Source: Bacteroidales bacterium
GTDB taxonomy: Bacteria; Bacteroidota; Bacteroidia; Bacteroidales; WCHB1-69
Direction: 5' to 3'
Length of the DNA stretch: 36,382 bases
Assembly (NCBI GenBank): GCA_017527945.1
Contig: JAFXPL010000033.1
Location: forward strand, 1-36,382
Shown here: one piece after another, positions 1 to 7,948 of the stretch
How positions within the stretch are numbered: the first letter of the stretch is position 1
Layout: each line of letters begins with the position of its first letter
The notes under the pieces: generated by a model
Told to the model about the DNA's origin: nothing
Seen by the model: the letters and a program-made list of their open reading frames with translations, nothing else
Databases searched by the model: none
Position numbers and translations under genes: made by a program

Positions 1-261
1 TCCTTCTGTTCGAACTACCGAGATTTCCTCGGAAGTTGTCTCAACATCAATTTCGCCTTCTGCATACAGGTTTTTCAAATGCAAGCTAATGTTGTCAATT
101 GAGCATCCGAACAGCATCGCCATCTGCGCCTGTGTAAGCCACACGGTCTCCTCTTCCATCCGTACCTCCAACCTGATGCTGCTGTCGGGCTGGTAGAGGA
201 TGATTTCGCCGCCGGTTGTGGTGATTGGCCCGTTTTGTACGACTGTGTCCTTCTGTTCCAT
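1..261 (-). CDS. RhuM-family protein, N-terminal part (cut by window edge)
   Basis: The reverse strand from the ATG at 259-261 is open for 87 codons to base 1. It reads MEQKDTVVQ..., then GGEIILYQPDSSIRLEVRM, then ETVWLTQAQMAMLFGCS. The block 'EIILYQ...RLEVR...ETVWLTQAQMA.LF' followed by a DNA-binding-like segment (IDNISLHLKNLYAEGEI) is the usual opening of the RhuM family, sometimes called virulence protein RhuM, which often sits in accessory islands. The biochemical role of RhuM is not settled; the N-terminus looks like a helix-turn-helix. Only the first quarter or so of a typical RhuM protein is visible. A -7-like box lies about 43 bases upstream. I am fairly sure of the family and have no view of the C-terminus. 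Confidence 0.8.
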   Translation of the reverse strand, partial: MEQKDTVVQNGPITTTGGEIILYQPDSSIRLEVRMEEETVWLTQAQMAMLFGCSIDNISLHLKNLYAEGEIDVETTSEEISVVRTEG

Positions 262-303
262 CTTTGATTCAATTTCGTTTTGAGGTTGATGATTTTTTGT
301 CCG

Positions 304-311
304 CAAAGATA
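304..311 (-). promoter_or_regulatory. -7 box for the RhuM-family gene
   Basis: The reverse strand reads TATCTTTG, an exact match to the Bacteroidota -7 consensus TAnnTTTG, 42 bases before the RhuM start. A CTTG about 20 bases further upstream could serve as the -33 element. Inferred from consensus only. Confidence 0.5.
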
Positions 312-568
312 CAACACAAAACGGCGTTTGTCAAGTGTTTTCCGAAATTTCTTATCGGGTTGTCAATCAAAAGGATGTGTGTTTCGATTTTACAATTGTC
401 TTTGTGAATTGTTAAATTTGACGCCGTGTTTCGCAGAAAAGCGCGAATCTCGCCAGTGAACGCTGTGTCGGCAACGCGCAGCGTCGAACGAAACCTCCAA
501 CGAACACCTTTGTGTCTGCGAGGACGCGGACACCTCAATCTCGCTCCGGATTGCTACGAAAAAAATAC

Positions 569-576
569 TACTTTTG
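569..576 (+). promoter_or_regulatory. -7 box of mini-Rhs unit 1
   Basis: TACTTTTG matches TAnnTTTG exactly. Its last base is 20 bases before the ATG at 596, the same spacing as in the other Rhs units, and it is followed by GCACCGTCGAA, similar to the GC(C/G)CCGTCAA motif after the other boxes. Confidence 0.55.
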
Positions 577-595
577 CACCGTCGAACAATCGCGT

Positions 596-1669
596 ATGAG
601 CCATGACCGAACATATCGCCCCGCCAGCCCCGTCCCCGCACCCTGTCTGCGGGACGCAGACGGCTCCATGCGCCAAGCTCCGCGCCGATCCGCGGGACAC
701 GCGGCGATACACCCCGTCCCGCCCCTGAAGGGGCTCCCGGGAACCCGCGCCACCGACGTTTCCTACCGAGCTTTGGCCCCTGGCGGGGCTGGCTTCTGCT
801 ACCGGATCTGCACAGGCACTTCCGAATCCCGACTAACTGCTAACTACTCACTGCTAACTGCTAACTGGACTTTCACCTTCTCCGCCAAAGAACGCGACCC
901 GGAAACCGGCTATTCTTACTTTGGCTCAAGATATTACAGCTTGGATCTGAGTGTATGGCTGAGCGTGGACCCGCAAGCGGCGAAATATCCCTCGCTGAGC
1001 CCGTACGTGTATTGCGCGGATAATCCGGTGAGGTTGGTTGATCCGAATGGGGAGGAGGTGTGGATTATAGGTGATGATGTTGCAGCTGCTCTTGAACAAT
1101 TACAAAATCAAACGACACTCGTCCTTTCATTGGACGAACATGGGAAACTCCGTTATTCGGGAGAAGCTAAATCCGATATTGACAAAATGATAGTTGATGC
1201 CATTAATGACGAAGATATAAGTGTTAATATTATCAGCACTAAGTCCAATATTGTAGGTTCTGAGAATGGAGGTGCTTATGGGGGGAATTCTTATGAGAAT
1301 GGGAGCGTATGTACAGATCAATATGTTTGTCCTTCGATGCTTGCAGCTTTTGATGAATCTGTCGGAGATAGCAAACCCGGGTTAACAATGGTTCATGAGT
1401 TAGCGGAAAGCTACTATGGTGGTGCTTTGGCTTTAGAATATGGGCCTGCATTTGGGCAAGGTGATTGGTCAACATATTCAGAAGCTCATTGGTGTGCAAA
1501 TCAAATTGCGATAGGAAACAGAGGTCCCGTAGTCATGAGAACTTCTCTGCGATGGAATACAAAATACAACCCTTCGTTTCCGATTTCACCATATAATTCC
1601 CCGATAGAAGTAGGTGATTTTGAAATACAGACAGGATGGGTTCGAGCCACAAATAAATATGGTCTTTGA
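596..1669 (+). CDS. Mini-Rhs protein 1 with zincin-like C-terminal tip
   Basis: 357 residues. The frame is open from an ATG at 512, but I chose the ATG at 596 because it sits 20 bases after the -7 box and gives MSHDRTYRP, matching the starts of the sister units. Residues 1-90 are a GC-rich Pro/Arg-rich leader that includes a simple-repeat filler coding ESRLTANYSLLTAN. Residues 91-152 are the RHS-repeat-associated core (FTFSAKERDPETGYSYFGSRYY to NPVRLVDPNG). Residues 153-357 are the AT-richer tip. It holds VHELAESYYGG (His267, Glu268) and later YSEAHW (His298); HE plus a distal His suggests a zinc metallopeptidase fold, but the classic HExxH is absent, so the activity is a guess. There are no YD repeats and no signal peptide. 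The exported partner follows after 10 bases. Confidence 0.75.
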   Translation: MSHDRTYRPASPVPAPCLRDADGSMRQAPRRSAGHAAIHPVPPLKGLPGTRATDVSYRALAPGGAGFCYRICTGTSESRLTANYSLLTANWTFTFSAKERDPETGYSYFGSRYYSLDLSVWLSVDPQAAKYPSLSPYVYCADNPVRLVDPNGEEVWIIGDDVAAALEQLQNQTTLVLSLDEHGKLRYSGEAKSDIDKMIVDAINDEDISVNIISTKSNIVGSENGGAYGGNSYENGSVCTDQYVCPSMLAAFDESVGDSKPGLTMVHELAESYYGGALALEYGPAFGQGDWSTYSEAHWCANQIAIGNRGPVVMRTSLRWNTKYNPSFPISPYNSPIEVGDFEIQTGWVRATNKYGL

Positions 1670-1679
1670 CAGTTGAATT

Positions 1680-2270
1680 ATGGGAAAAAAGTTATTGATA
1701 ACAATTATTTGTGTTCTGCCTGTTGTTTTAAATGGGCAAGATCTGTGTTCTGACTGCGCTCTTACTATCCGACATTTCCCAAACGATACCGAATGTTGTG
1801 AGAGCTGCCTTTATGAATACTATACCACCAAGCTAAAGCAAAACATAATCAAAGGAACTCTTTCTGATTATTATAGCAAAGAAAACTTTTTTAATTTTAT
1901 TCCTATACCGGACACTGTAGAGGAGGATTTTCGTGTTTGGAAAATACAAAGGCTTGTAGGTTATTATTTGGATGATTTTGACGATTTGTGTCGTGGCAAT
2001 TTTTATTTGATTTCATTAACGATAGACACATCATCTATCTTTGACTATTCTTCTATCGTACTGATAACAAATCATATAGCAGACTTTGAAATCGGCAATA
2101 CTTATCACTTGAAATTACTGCCATATTTTTGCGTAAACTTAAACTCTCGCATCGAAAACGGCCAAAAAGAGACAATAGCAGGTCCCTCCCATACTTTATT
2201 TGACTTGGTGTATAAAAGATGGATGATACCAGCACTGCCTTTGGGGACAAATTACTTTTTTATAAACTGA
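1680..2270 (+). CDS. Exported putative immunity protein 1
   Basis: 196 residues starting MGKKLLITIICVLPVVLNGQ, a clear Sec signal peptide, followed by a Cys-rich stretch (CSDC, then ECCESC, with further single Cys residues) that could form disulfides in the periplasm. I do not recognise a family. Its place directly behind a polymorphic Rhs tip, the 10-base gap and the matching low GC suggest that it neutralises that tip outside the cytoplasm. It could instead be a secreted accessory factor. Confidence 0.6.
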   Translation: MGKKLLITIICVLPVVLNGQDLCSDCALTIRHFPNDTECCESCLYEYYTTKLKQNIIKGTLSDYYSKENFFNFIPIPDTVEEDFRVWKIQRLVGYYLDDFDDLCRGNFYLISLTIDTSSIFDYSSIVLITNHIADFEIGNTYHLKLLPYFCVNLNSRIENGQKETIAGPSHTLFDLVYKRWMIPALPLGTNYFFIN

Positions 2271-2353
2271 ACTTGGGCAGTAGTGTAACTATCTCAAACA
2301 TAAATCATGCTATGACCCTAAAATTTCAGGTGTCAATCCACCCCAAAAAATCG

Positions 2354-2361
2354 TATTTTCG
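2354..2361 (+). promoter_or_regulatory. -7-like box of mini-Rhs unit 2
   Basis: TATTTTCG differs from TAnnTTTG by one base and ends 19 bases before the ATG at 2380. It is followed by CCCAGTCAAAAACC, resembling the other units. Confidence 0.45.
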
Positions 2362-2379
2362 CCCAGTCAAAAACCGCCT

Positions 2380-2720
2380 ATGAACCGCCACCAATCATAT
2401 TCCCCATGTCGCCCACAGGCCGCGCAGATTCCCGCAGAATCTGCATGCTTTTATCCGCGCCGATCCGTGCGATACGCGGAGACATTTTTCCAGGAAGACG
2501 CCTCCGGCTGGCAGGCCTTCAAATATGGCAAACTTGGCGAACTTACCGAAAATATTCGTACTTTTGCGCTTCCGTTTGAATCCCGGACCTACACCTTCAA
2601 GATGCAAAAAACATCTATGAACCGCCACCAATCATATACCCCATGTCGCCCACAGGCCGCGCAGACACCCGCAGAATCTGCATGCCTTTATCCGCGCCGA
2701 TACGCGAGATGCGTGGAGAT
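2380..2720 (+). repeat. Leader repeat, duplicated in unit 2
   Basis: About 100 bases from 2380 (ATGAACCGCCACCAATCATA...) recur from 2617 with only a few changes, offset 237 bases (79 codons), so the frame is kept. Just after the second copy, GGAGATTTCCA occurs three times (2715, 2738, 2759); the same word occurs in the leaders of units 4, 5 and the remnant near maf. Confidence 0.85.
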
Positions 2721-3726
2721 TTCCATGTGTGATCCGCGGAGATTTCCACGGGTTCCGCGGAGATTTCCATGCGGGGACGCGGACGGCCCCATGCGCCCCG
2801 CGCCATTCCGCCGCACACGCCGCCGTCCGTGGCCACAGAGCGCAACGCCTGTGTGGCGGAACCTCGACCAACACCCACGCTTTGCCGGAACTTACACGTT
2901 CTCCGCAAAAGAGAAAGATGCAGAAACGGGGTATTCCTACTTTGGTTCACGGTATTACAGCTCGGATCTGAGTGTATGGCTGAGCGTGGACCCGATGGCT
3001 GCGAAATATCCGTCTTTGAGCCCGTATGTGTACTGCGCGGACAACCCGGTGAGGTTGGTGGATCCGGATGGGGCGGAGGTGTGGATTCCAGAGGTCACAG
3101 ACAATGGGGATATCAGGCTTCTGTACGAAGAAGGTGATGATTACCAGTCGCTTACAGATTTTCTTGGTGGTGACTTAGGTATCTTTTCAAAAAGGCAAAT
3201 TGATAAAATGTGGAATAACCGAGATGAAAATGGCAATGTGATATTATCTAAGAATATATTTAGTAAAGCCATCAAAAATGCGATAAAATTGAATTACCCA
3301 CCAGAAGAAGACATATTGAAGTATGATGACTGGGCTGCAGCCGAAAAGGCTGGATATAGGAAAAATTACAATTGTTTTAGTGCTGCTATGGATGCTGCAA
3401 TGGGTGATGAACTCGGGTGTGGTTTGGTTAAAGATTTGGATGAAGATTTGGAATATGGTAAATGGTATAGCACAAACGCCCCTGTTTTTGGGAAAACTTT
3501 ATTGCGTTTTGAATACAAAGGAAAAGCAACACATTCTGCAACCTATTTTGGCAAGGATCATTCAGGGAACACCTATGTCTTTACAAAAAACGGACCGTTC
3601 CCCGCGCCAAAAATAATGCTGTTGCAAGACGTTGAAAATATTCCAGGATACGGCACCGTTACACCTTTGAGAACTGACACCAAACGGTTGCAAGGCAATA
3701 GTGGAATGTATAATTATGGCTATTAA
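2380..3726 (+). CDS. Mini-Rhs protein 2 with Cys/His hydrolase-like tip
   Basis: 448 residues, longest of the five because the leader is present twice (starts at 2380 and, in frame, at 2617). Between the copies, 2488-2607 codes for a real YD-type Rhs fragment (FKYGKLGELTENIRTFALP...RTYTFKMQ), showing descent from a full Rhs gene. The RHS core is at residues 170-231. The tip (232-448) contains NYNCFSAAMDAAMG (Cys332) and THSATYFGKDHSGNTYVF (His385). A buried Cys followed by a His in a Gly-rich strand is the layout of NlpC/P60-like and papain-like cysteine hydrolases, so a peptidoglycan or protein-cleaving tip is possible. That is inference. The start is set by the -7-like box. Partner gene 11 bases downstream. 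Confidence 0.75.
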   Translation: MNRHQSYSPCRPQAAQIPAESACFYPRRSVRYAETFFQEDASGWQAFKYGKLGELTENIRTFALPFESRTYTFKMQKTSMNRHQSYTPCRPQAAQTPAESACLYPRRYARCVEISMCDPRRFPRVPRRFPCGDADGPMRPAPFRRTRRRPWPQSATPVWRNLDQHPRFAGTYTFSAKEKDAETGYSYFGSRYYSSDLSVWLSVDPMAAKYPSLSPYVYCADNPVRLVDPDGAEVWIPEVTDNGDIRLLYEEGDDYQSLTDFLGGDLGIFSKRQIDKMWNNRDENGNVILSKNIFSKAIKNAIKLNYPPEEDILKYDDWAAAEKAGYRKNYNCFSAAMDAAMGDELGCGLVKDLDEDLEYGKWYSTNAPVFGKTLLRFEYKGKATHSATYFGKDHSGNTYVFTKNGPFPAPKIMLLQDVENIPGYGTVTPLRTDTKRLQGNSGMYNYGY

Positions 3727-3737
3727 AAGCGTAAATA

Positions 3738-4583
3738 ATGAGAACTTCTATAATATCAATTGTTCTGCTCCTGCTTTTCGTTGGTGCTGATGCGCAACCT
3801 CAGGCTTTTCTGTTGAAATGGAACCAAGAGAGGAAGTGTGACACTGTTTGTGTGTTTGATAAAAATACTTTATCCATTACGGGAGAGCATATTTTGCAGT
3901 TGAAAAATTCCAAATGTCTCCCTGTATTATCCCACGACGTTGACATGTTAGTCTTCACATTTTCTGATGACACTTATTTCTTGTTACACACCATAAACAT
4001 TCTTTCAAGCATAAATCCAAGATATCCATATTTTTCGATACCTGTGGATTCCCTGAGGCCGGGCAAATATAAAATTCACAGTCCAGATCCTCAGAGCTGC
4101 ATTTATTTGCAGTGGTTGCAGAATCGCTGGAATGGGACATCGTATGATTCTGCATTGATGGCTAAACCATTATTGGAGATTAAGCCGGATTGTGTTTTAT
4201 ACGAAGGAGACACATTCAACCGATATAATTCTTCCGGAAAGAAAGAAGGACGATGGATAGTATACGAAATCGACAATCACATCAGAAAGTCTGCATCCTC
4301 TTTTTATCTTCCTTTCGACATCTCTGTCAAAGTGGAACAATATTACAAAAATGGCCATAAAGAAGGCTCTTGGAAAGGTTATTATAGCGATGGCAGAATT
4401 GGCTTTGTCTGTGATTTTCAAGATAATATATTGTTGGACGGAACTTTCTATATGTGGGATGGAAGAATCAGGTACAAATATTTGTATTACCGAAATGGGA
4501 TATATGTTTTCCGAGATTTCACCAACAAAAGAAAAAAGTTTGAGGTATCTGAAGAGGAAATGGCGGGATGGTTACGAATGTGA
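3738..4583 (+). CDS. Exported MORN-like (YwqK-type) putative immunity protein 2
   Basis: 281 residues. MRTSIISIVLLLLFVGADAQ is a signal peptide. The C-terminal half has MORN_2-like repeats: NSSGKKEGRWIVYE, YYKNGHKEGSWKGYYSDGR and DGTFYMWDGRIRYKYLYY. Such repeats are found in proteins annotated as YwqK-family antitoxins and in many immunity proteins of polymorphic toxins. It lies 11 bases behind the Rhs tip with a Cys/His pair, which it presumably blocks in the periplasm. The N-terminal half (about 130 residues) is unrecognised. Confidence 0.65.
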   Translation: MRTSIISIVLLLLFVGADAQPQAFLLKWNQERKCDTVCVFDKNTLSITGEHILQLKNSKCLPVLSHDVDMLVFTFSDDTYFLLHTINILSSINPRYPYFSIPVDSLRPGKYKIHSPDPQSCIYLQWLQNRWNGTSYDSALMAKPLLEIKPDCVLYEGDTFNRYNSSGKKEGRWIVYEIDNHIRKSASSFYLPFDISVKVEQYYKNGHKEGSWKGYYSDGRIGFVCDFQDNILLDGTFYMWDGRIRYKYLYYRNGIYVFRDFTNKRKKFEVSEEEMAGWLRM

Positions 4584-4619
4584 TCGTTAATCAAGACTAC
4601 ACAATAAACAAAAATCATA

Positions 4620-4627
4620 CACTTTCG
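4620..4627 (+). promoter_or_regulatory. Weak -7-like box of mini-Rhs unit 3
   Basis: CACTTTCG, preceded by TA at 4618, occupies the same place (19 bases before the ATG at 4646) as the TATTTTCG box of unit 2 and is followed by CGCCGTCAA. It is the poorest match of the set, so activity is doubtful. Confidence 0.3.
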
Positions 4628-4645
4628 CGCCGTCAATAATCTCTT

Positions 4646-5647
4646 ATGATCCACCGCCGAACATATCGCCCGTTCTCCACGTCCCCGCACACCTCCGGGG
4701 TGCGCTCCCGGCTGCACACCTCCGTCGCCACCGAGCCCTGCAGACCTACGGCCTGCGTGTGTGCGGGTTCGCTTACGGTCGCAGGCATTCCTAATTCCTC
4801 ATTCCTCATTCCAGATTGGATGTACACCTTCTCCGCCAAAGAAAAAGACACGGAAACCGGCTATTCTTACTTTGGCTCAAGATATTACAGCTCGGATCTG
4901 AGTGTGTGGCTGAGCGTGGACCCGATGGCGGACAAGTATCCGAGTATGAGTTCGTACGTGTATTGCGCGAATAACCCGGTGAAGCTGGTGGACCCGGATG
5001 GGGAGGAGATAGGAGACATTTACAATTCGTTGGGAGTACATATAGGTTGGGACGGTAAGGCTGATGGAAAAGTATATTTATTCAACACCTTAAGTTCCAA
5101 GCAACTTTCTATCACTGAATCTGCCGTATTAACATCATCACCAAGGGCAGATATTGTCAATGTTACTGAAAAATATGGACTATATAATTACGAATTAAAC
5201 CTCCGTGCAATATTATCAATGCTTAAACAAGCAGAAGCAGGCTCTTCCAACGATCCTCTATCATATAACAGTTGGAATTCTGGATCTCTATTCACCTCTC
5301 ATTCATATTCCGCTTACCCTAAAGATTATCAAAAGCACCCTGGGATGAATCCAAATTCCAAAAGTTCAGCTGCTGGTGCTTACCAGTTTTTGGAGCGTTT
5401 TTATACGATGCCTGATTTTAGTCCAACCAACCAAGATAAAGCAGCATTAAGACTAATGACAACGAAAGGATACAATGCTGCAATTTTGGGGAATGTTCGA
5501 TCCTTTGTAGAAGAATGTCAAGGACGTTGGACATCTTTAAAAGAATGGGGTATTGAAGATTTGCAGTCAACATTTAACGCATATAGAGCTATGGAGTTGC
5601 ATGGCTTTTCAACTATAGCAACCCCTATTGGACATTTATGCAGATGA
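4646..5647 (+). CDS. Mini-Rhs protein 3 with lambda-lysozyme-like (GH104) tip
   Basis: 333 residues: short leader (1-57) of the same type as unit 1 (MIHRRTYRP), RHS core (58-119), tip (120-333). The tip follows phage lambda endolysin R in order: ILSMLKQAEAGSSND with Glu197 at the place of the catalytic Glu; then YNSWNSGSLFTS; DYQKHPGMNPNSKSSAAGAY; QFLERF; DFSPTNQDKAALRLM; and GRWTSL. Lambda R is a lytic transglycosylase that cuts the glycan strands of peptidoglycan, so this tip should act in the periplasm of a target cell. This is the best-supported activity in the array. There is no signal peptide, so delivery must come from elsewhere. The stop overlaps the first possible start of the partner gene. 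Confidence 0.85.
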   Translation: MIHRRTYRPFSTSPHTSGVRSRLHTSVATEPCRPTACVCAGSLTVAGIPNSSFLIPDWMYTFSAKEKDTETGYSYFGSRYYSSDLSVWLSVDPMADKYPSMSSYVYCANNPVKLVDPDGEEIGDIYNSLGVHIGWDGKADGKVYLFNTLSSKQLSITESAVLTSSPRADIVNVTEKYGLYNYELNLRAILSMLKQAEAGSSNDPLSYNSWNSGSLFTSHSYSAYPKDYQKHPGMNPNSKSSAAGAYQFLERFYTMPDFSPTNQDKAALRLMTTKGYNAAILGNVRSFVEECQGRWTSLKEWGIEDLQSTFNAYRAMELHGFSTIATPIGHLCR

Positions 5648-5673
5648 GACACAATATGCGAATTAGAATACAA

Positions 5674-6219
5674 ATGAAGAACAAATTATTCGTGTTGCTA
5701 TTCTTATGTCTTTCTTGTGGAGATAATCACGTCACAGACAAGAATGTTTCGCTTTCTCTGACACAAGGAGAATACACTGTGACCTTGCGAACTACCATAG
5801 ACAAAAATGATCCTGATATAAAATGGAAAGAATATGGTTTTTCATATCCTTACATTCTTTCACAAGAATTGCTCTTCTATTATAAAGGCAAGTGTCTGAA
5901 GAGACATGTGATACCTATACCGAAACGTCAATTTGTGATTAAAGGAAGAACAATCAAATATCAAGAAATCCCAATATTTGATATTGAACTTTTACAAAGT
6001 TCGAATGGCGTTTTGGTGCATTTGTATGGGGCTGATTATTGTTGTGGTACAAATTGTCCAGAATTCAATGGCCTTTATATGTTCGATGGGACAATCCTTT
6101 CAGAATGCATATCGGTTTTGAATCAGCCGCTTAACGGAAAGAGCATTAATGTAATAGAAGTTGATCATAATAATCCCATAAAACGGGAGACCATGTATCC
6201 ATCATTCAAGCCACTGTAA
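5674..6219 (+). CDS. Putative immunity lipoprotein 3
   Basis: 181 residues from the ATG at 5674. An earlier in-frame ATG at 5638 overlaps the toxin stop and would add 12 residues; I prefer 5674 because MKNKLFVLLFLCLSCGDN is then a compact lipoprotein signal with the lipobox LSC/G. The mature part has a Cys-rich segment (YCCGTNCPEFNG) and no family that I recognise. Partnered with a lysozyme-like tip, it could be an envelope-anchored lysozyme inhibitor. That is inference from context and topology. Confidence 0.6.
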   Translation: MKNKLFVLLFLCLSCGDNHVTDKNVSLSLTQGEYTVTLRTTIDKNDPDIKWKEYGFSYPYILSQELLFYYKGKCLKRHVIPIPKRQFVIKGRTIKYQEIPIFDIELLQSSNGVLVHLYGADYCCGTNCPEFNGLYMFDGTILSECISVLNQPLNGKSINVIEVDHNNPIKRETMYPSFKPL

Positions 6220-6274
6220 GTGTTGACGTTGTCTTGTGCTGTTTTTCGAACAACAATCTAACCCGAAAATTTCA

Positions 6275-6282
6275 TATCTTCG
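6275..6282 (+). promoter_or_regulatory. -7-like box of mini-Rhs unit 4
   Basis: TATCTTCG, one base from TAnnTTTG, ends 20 bases before the ATG at 6302 and is followed by CCCCGTCAA as in the other units. Confidence 0.45.
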
Positions 6283-6301
6283 CCCCGTCAAAAAAACACC
6301 G

Positions 6302-7306
6302 ATGAACCCGAACCGAATATATGGCCCGCAGACCGCGCAGATTTCCGCAGAGATTCTCCGCGCGGATACGCGAGATACGCGGAGATTTCCATGCGGGGAC
6401 GCAGATTGCCCCATGCGCCCCGCGCCATTCCGCCACACCCCCAGCCGTCCGTGGCCACGGCAGGCAACATCCGTGTGGCGGAACCTCGACCAACACCCAC
6501 GCTTTGCCGGAACTTACACGTTCTCCGCCAAGGGAAAGGATGTTGAAACGGGGTATTCCTATTTTGGGGCGCGGTATTACAACTCGGATCTGAATGTCTG
6601 GTTGAGCGTTGACCCGATGAGTGACAAGTATCCGTCGCTTTCGCCTTACACGTATTGCGCGAACAACCCGGTGAGGTTAGTGGACCCGAACGGGGAGGAT
6701 TTTGAAACCGAAATAGATTACGATAATTATACAATTACAATAAAAGCAACATTCTATACAGCAAATAGCAATAGAAAAGAATTGGAGAAAGGTATAGCGT
6801 TATGGAAGGAACAATCAGGGAAGTATACTTACAGCATGGGTGAAGAAGATAACAGAACTGATTTTACAATCATATTTGACCTCAAAATTGCTGAAGGGGA
6901 TTTTGAAACAGATGACGCTGTGTTATCGGCAATGTCAACGATGCAAAGCAACAATTTCTTTGCAGTAAGGGATAACGTTTATGACGAAAAAGGAGAAGAG
7001 GTTCGAGGAAGTTGTATAGGAGGGAATATCATCTATGTGTCAAATAAATTCAAAAACAACCGAACAGCAGCTCATGAGATCGGACATGCTTTAGGATGTG
7101 GTCATGCTTTTGAATTAAATGATCTCATGAAGTCAGGTGGTTATGGATCAAATATTGGAATAAAAAATATCAGAGCAATAATGTTCTTTGCTGGATTCGA
7201 TAATTCTGGAATTGCGAATGTAGGAAACGGAAGGAATGGGGAAAGTTGTGATAGACTTCAATTGGGAGATGGCTGTTTTTGGGGTAACGTAATAGAAAGG
7301 AAATGA
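6302..7306 (+). CDS. Mini-Rhs protein 4 with metzincin protease tip
   Basis: 334 residues from the promoter-anchored ATG at 6302 (MNPNRIYGP); the frame is open back to 6236. Leader 1-69, RHS core 70-131 (TFSAKGKDVETGYSYFGARYY to VDPNG), tip 132-334. The tip has AAHEIGHALGCGH, the full metzincin zinc site HExxHxxGxxH (His258, Glu259, His262, His268), followed by the DLMKSGG Met-turn (Met276). It is therefore a zinc endopeptidase domain with all visible catalytic residues intact. The substrate is unknown; the exported partner argues for an envelope target. The stop overlaps the next start by 4 bases (ATGA), typical of translational coupling. Confidence 0.85.
   Translation: MNPNRIYGPQTAQISAEILRADTRDTRRFPCGDADCPMRPAPFRHTPSRPWPRQATSVWRNLDQHPRFAGTYTFSAKGKDVETGYSYFGARYYNSDLNVWLSVDPMSDKYPSLSPYTYCANNPVRLVDPNGEDFETEIDYDNYTITIKATFYTANSNRKELEKGIALWKEQSGKYTYSMGEEDNRTDFTIIFDLKIAEGDFETDDAVLSAMSTMQSNNFFAVRDNVYDEKGEEVRGSCIGGNIIYVSNKFKNNRTAAHEIGHALGCGHAFELNDLMKSGGYGSNIGIKNIRAIMFFAGFDNSGIANVGNGRNGESCDRLQLGDGCFWGNVIERK
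6376..6530 (+). repeat. Near-identical leader block, copy in unit 4
   Basis: This 155-base stretch matches 8056-8210 at an exact offset of 1680 bases with about four mismatches. One full line (6421-6480) is identical to 8101-8160. A diverged third copy is in unit 2 (about 2754-2905). Confidence 0.9.
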
Positions 7307-7938
7307 AAGATATGAAACAGCTGTTGTCTCTAATTCTTCTGACTTGCATTTTAGGTGCACGCACTATGAATGCTCAACAATCCGGGAATGATTATCTTCT
7401 TGATAAAAAGGTATTTATTTTCGATATTGTTACTTTTGACAGCTTGGTTACGGTAAAAACCGAAACATCAGAATCAATAATTTGCATAGAAAAAAGCAAT
7501 TTGCTACAATATGCAGACAAAGATATAGCTTTTTATCTTTATTGGGAATTGTTTCCGAATTCCTACAAATTGATGCTCCCTGATATTGCAGATGGATTCA
7601 TGAAACAATTTGTATTACCTGTTATTGAAGATAGTTTACTGTTATCACAAGTGATGAAAAATTATTCCCAAAATGGTCTTCCTAAGTTGAATAGTTATAA
7701 TCTATTGCTTGATAACCCACGTTTTTCGTTTCACAATCTTAAGTGTCAAAATATCAAGTGTTTCACTTTTTTGGTTTTACTGGTTCCATATACATTATGG
7801 AACAATTATATTGACAATCACGTAGATTATGAGCCTATCAATAATAGTGTTGTCTCAAAACAAGTTTTATCCGAACTCCCCTTTTCAAAAGGATTATATA
7901 TTAAAATGCTTTACCCTTTGCCATTTTTCGAAGACTGA
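7303..7938 (+). CDS. Exported putative immunity protein 4
   Basis: 211 residues. MKQLLSLILLTCILGARTMNAQ (from the ATG at 7312) is a Sec signal peptide; the listed ATG at 7303 adds MKD and overlaps the toxin stop. No recognised family. As the partner of a metzincin tip it might inhibit the protease in the periplasm. The -7-like box of unit 5 lies inside its last codons (7923-7930), so the two units are packed without any spacer. Confidence 0.6.
   Translation: MKDMKQLLSLILLTCILGARTMNAQQSGNDYLLDKKVFIFDIVTFDSLVTVKTETSESIICIEKSNLLQYADKDIAFYLYWELFPNSYKLMLPDIADGFMKQFVLPVIEDSLLLSQVMKNYSQNGLPKLNSYNLLLDNPRFSFHNLKCQNIKCFTFLVLLVPYTLWNNYIDNHVDYEPINNSVVSKQVLSELPFSKGLYIKMLYPLPFFED
7923..7930 (+). promoter_or_regulatory. 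Degenerate -7-like box of mini-Rhs unit 5
   Basis: ATTTTTCG lies inside the 3' end of immunity gene 4 and ends 19 bases before the ATG at 7949, the same geometry as in the other units. The first TA is changed, so unit 5 may depend on read-through from unit 4. Confidence 0.3.
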
Positions 7939-7948
7939 TATAAAAATC

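Larger units (their letters stand above)
262..595. other. Intergenic region between divergent RhuM and mini-Rhs 1
   Basis: 334 bases without a supported gene. It holds the leftward RhuM -7 box (304-311), the rightward -7 box of mini-Rhs 1 (569-576), and a weak inverted repeat ACGCTG/CAGCGT at 460-484. I see no RNA gene. The frame of mini-Rhs 1 is open back to 512, but that part lies upstream of its promoter box. Confidence 0.5.

Noticed and set aside
512..595. Upstream ATG at 512 as the start of mini-Rhs 1
   Set aside because: It lies before the -7 box at 569-576 and has no counterpart in the sister units.
2271..2379. Rho-independent terminators between the Rhs units
   Set aside because: I looked for GC-rich stems with T runs after each immunity gene and found none, so read-through between units remains possible.
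2715..2769. Three GGAGATTTCCA words as replication iterons or an operator
   Set aside because: They belong to the leader repeat, recur singly in other units, and no replication or regulator gene is near.
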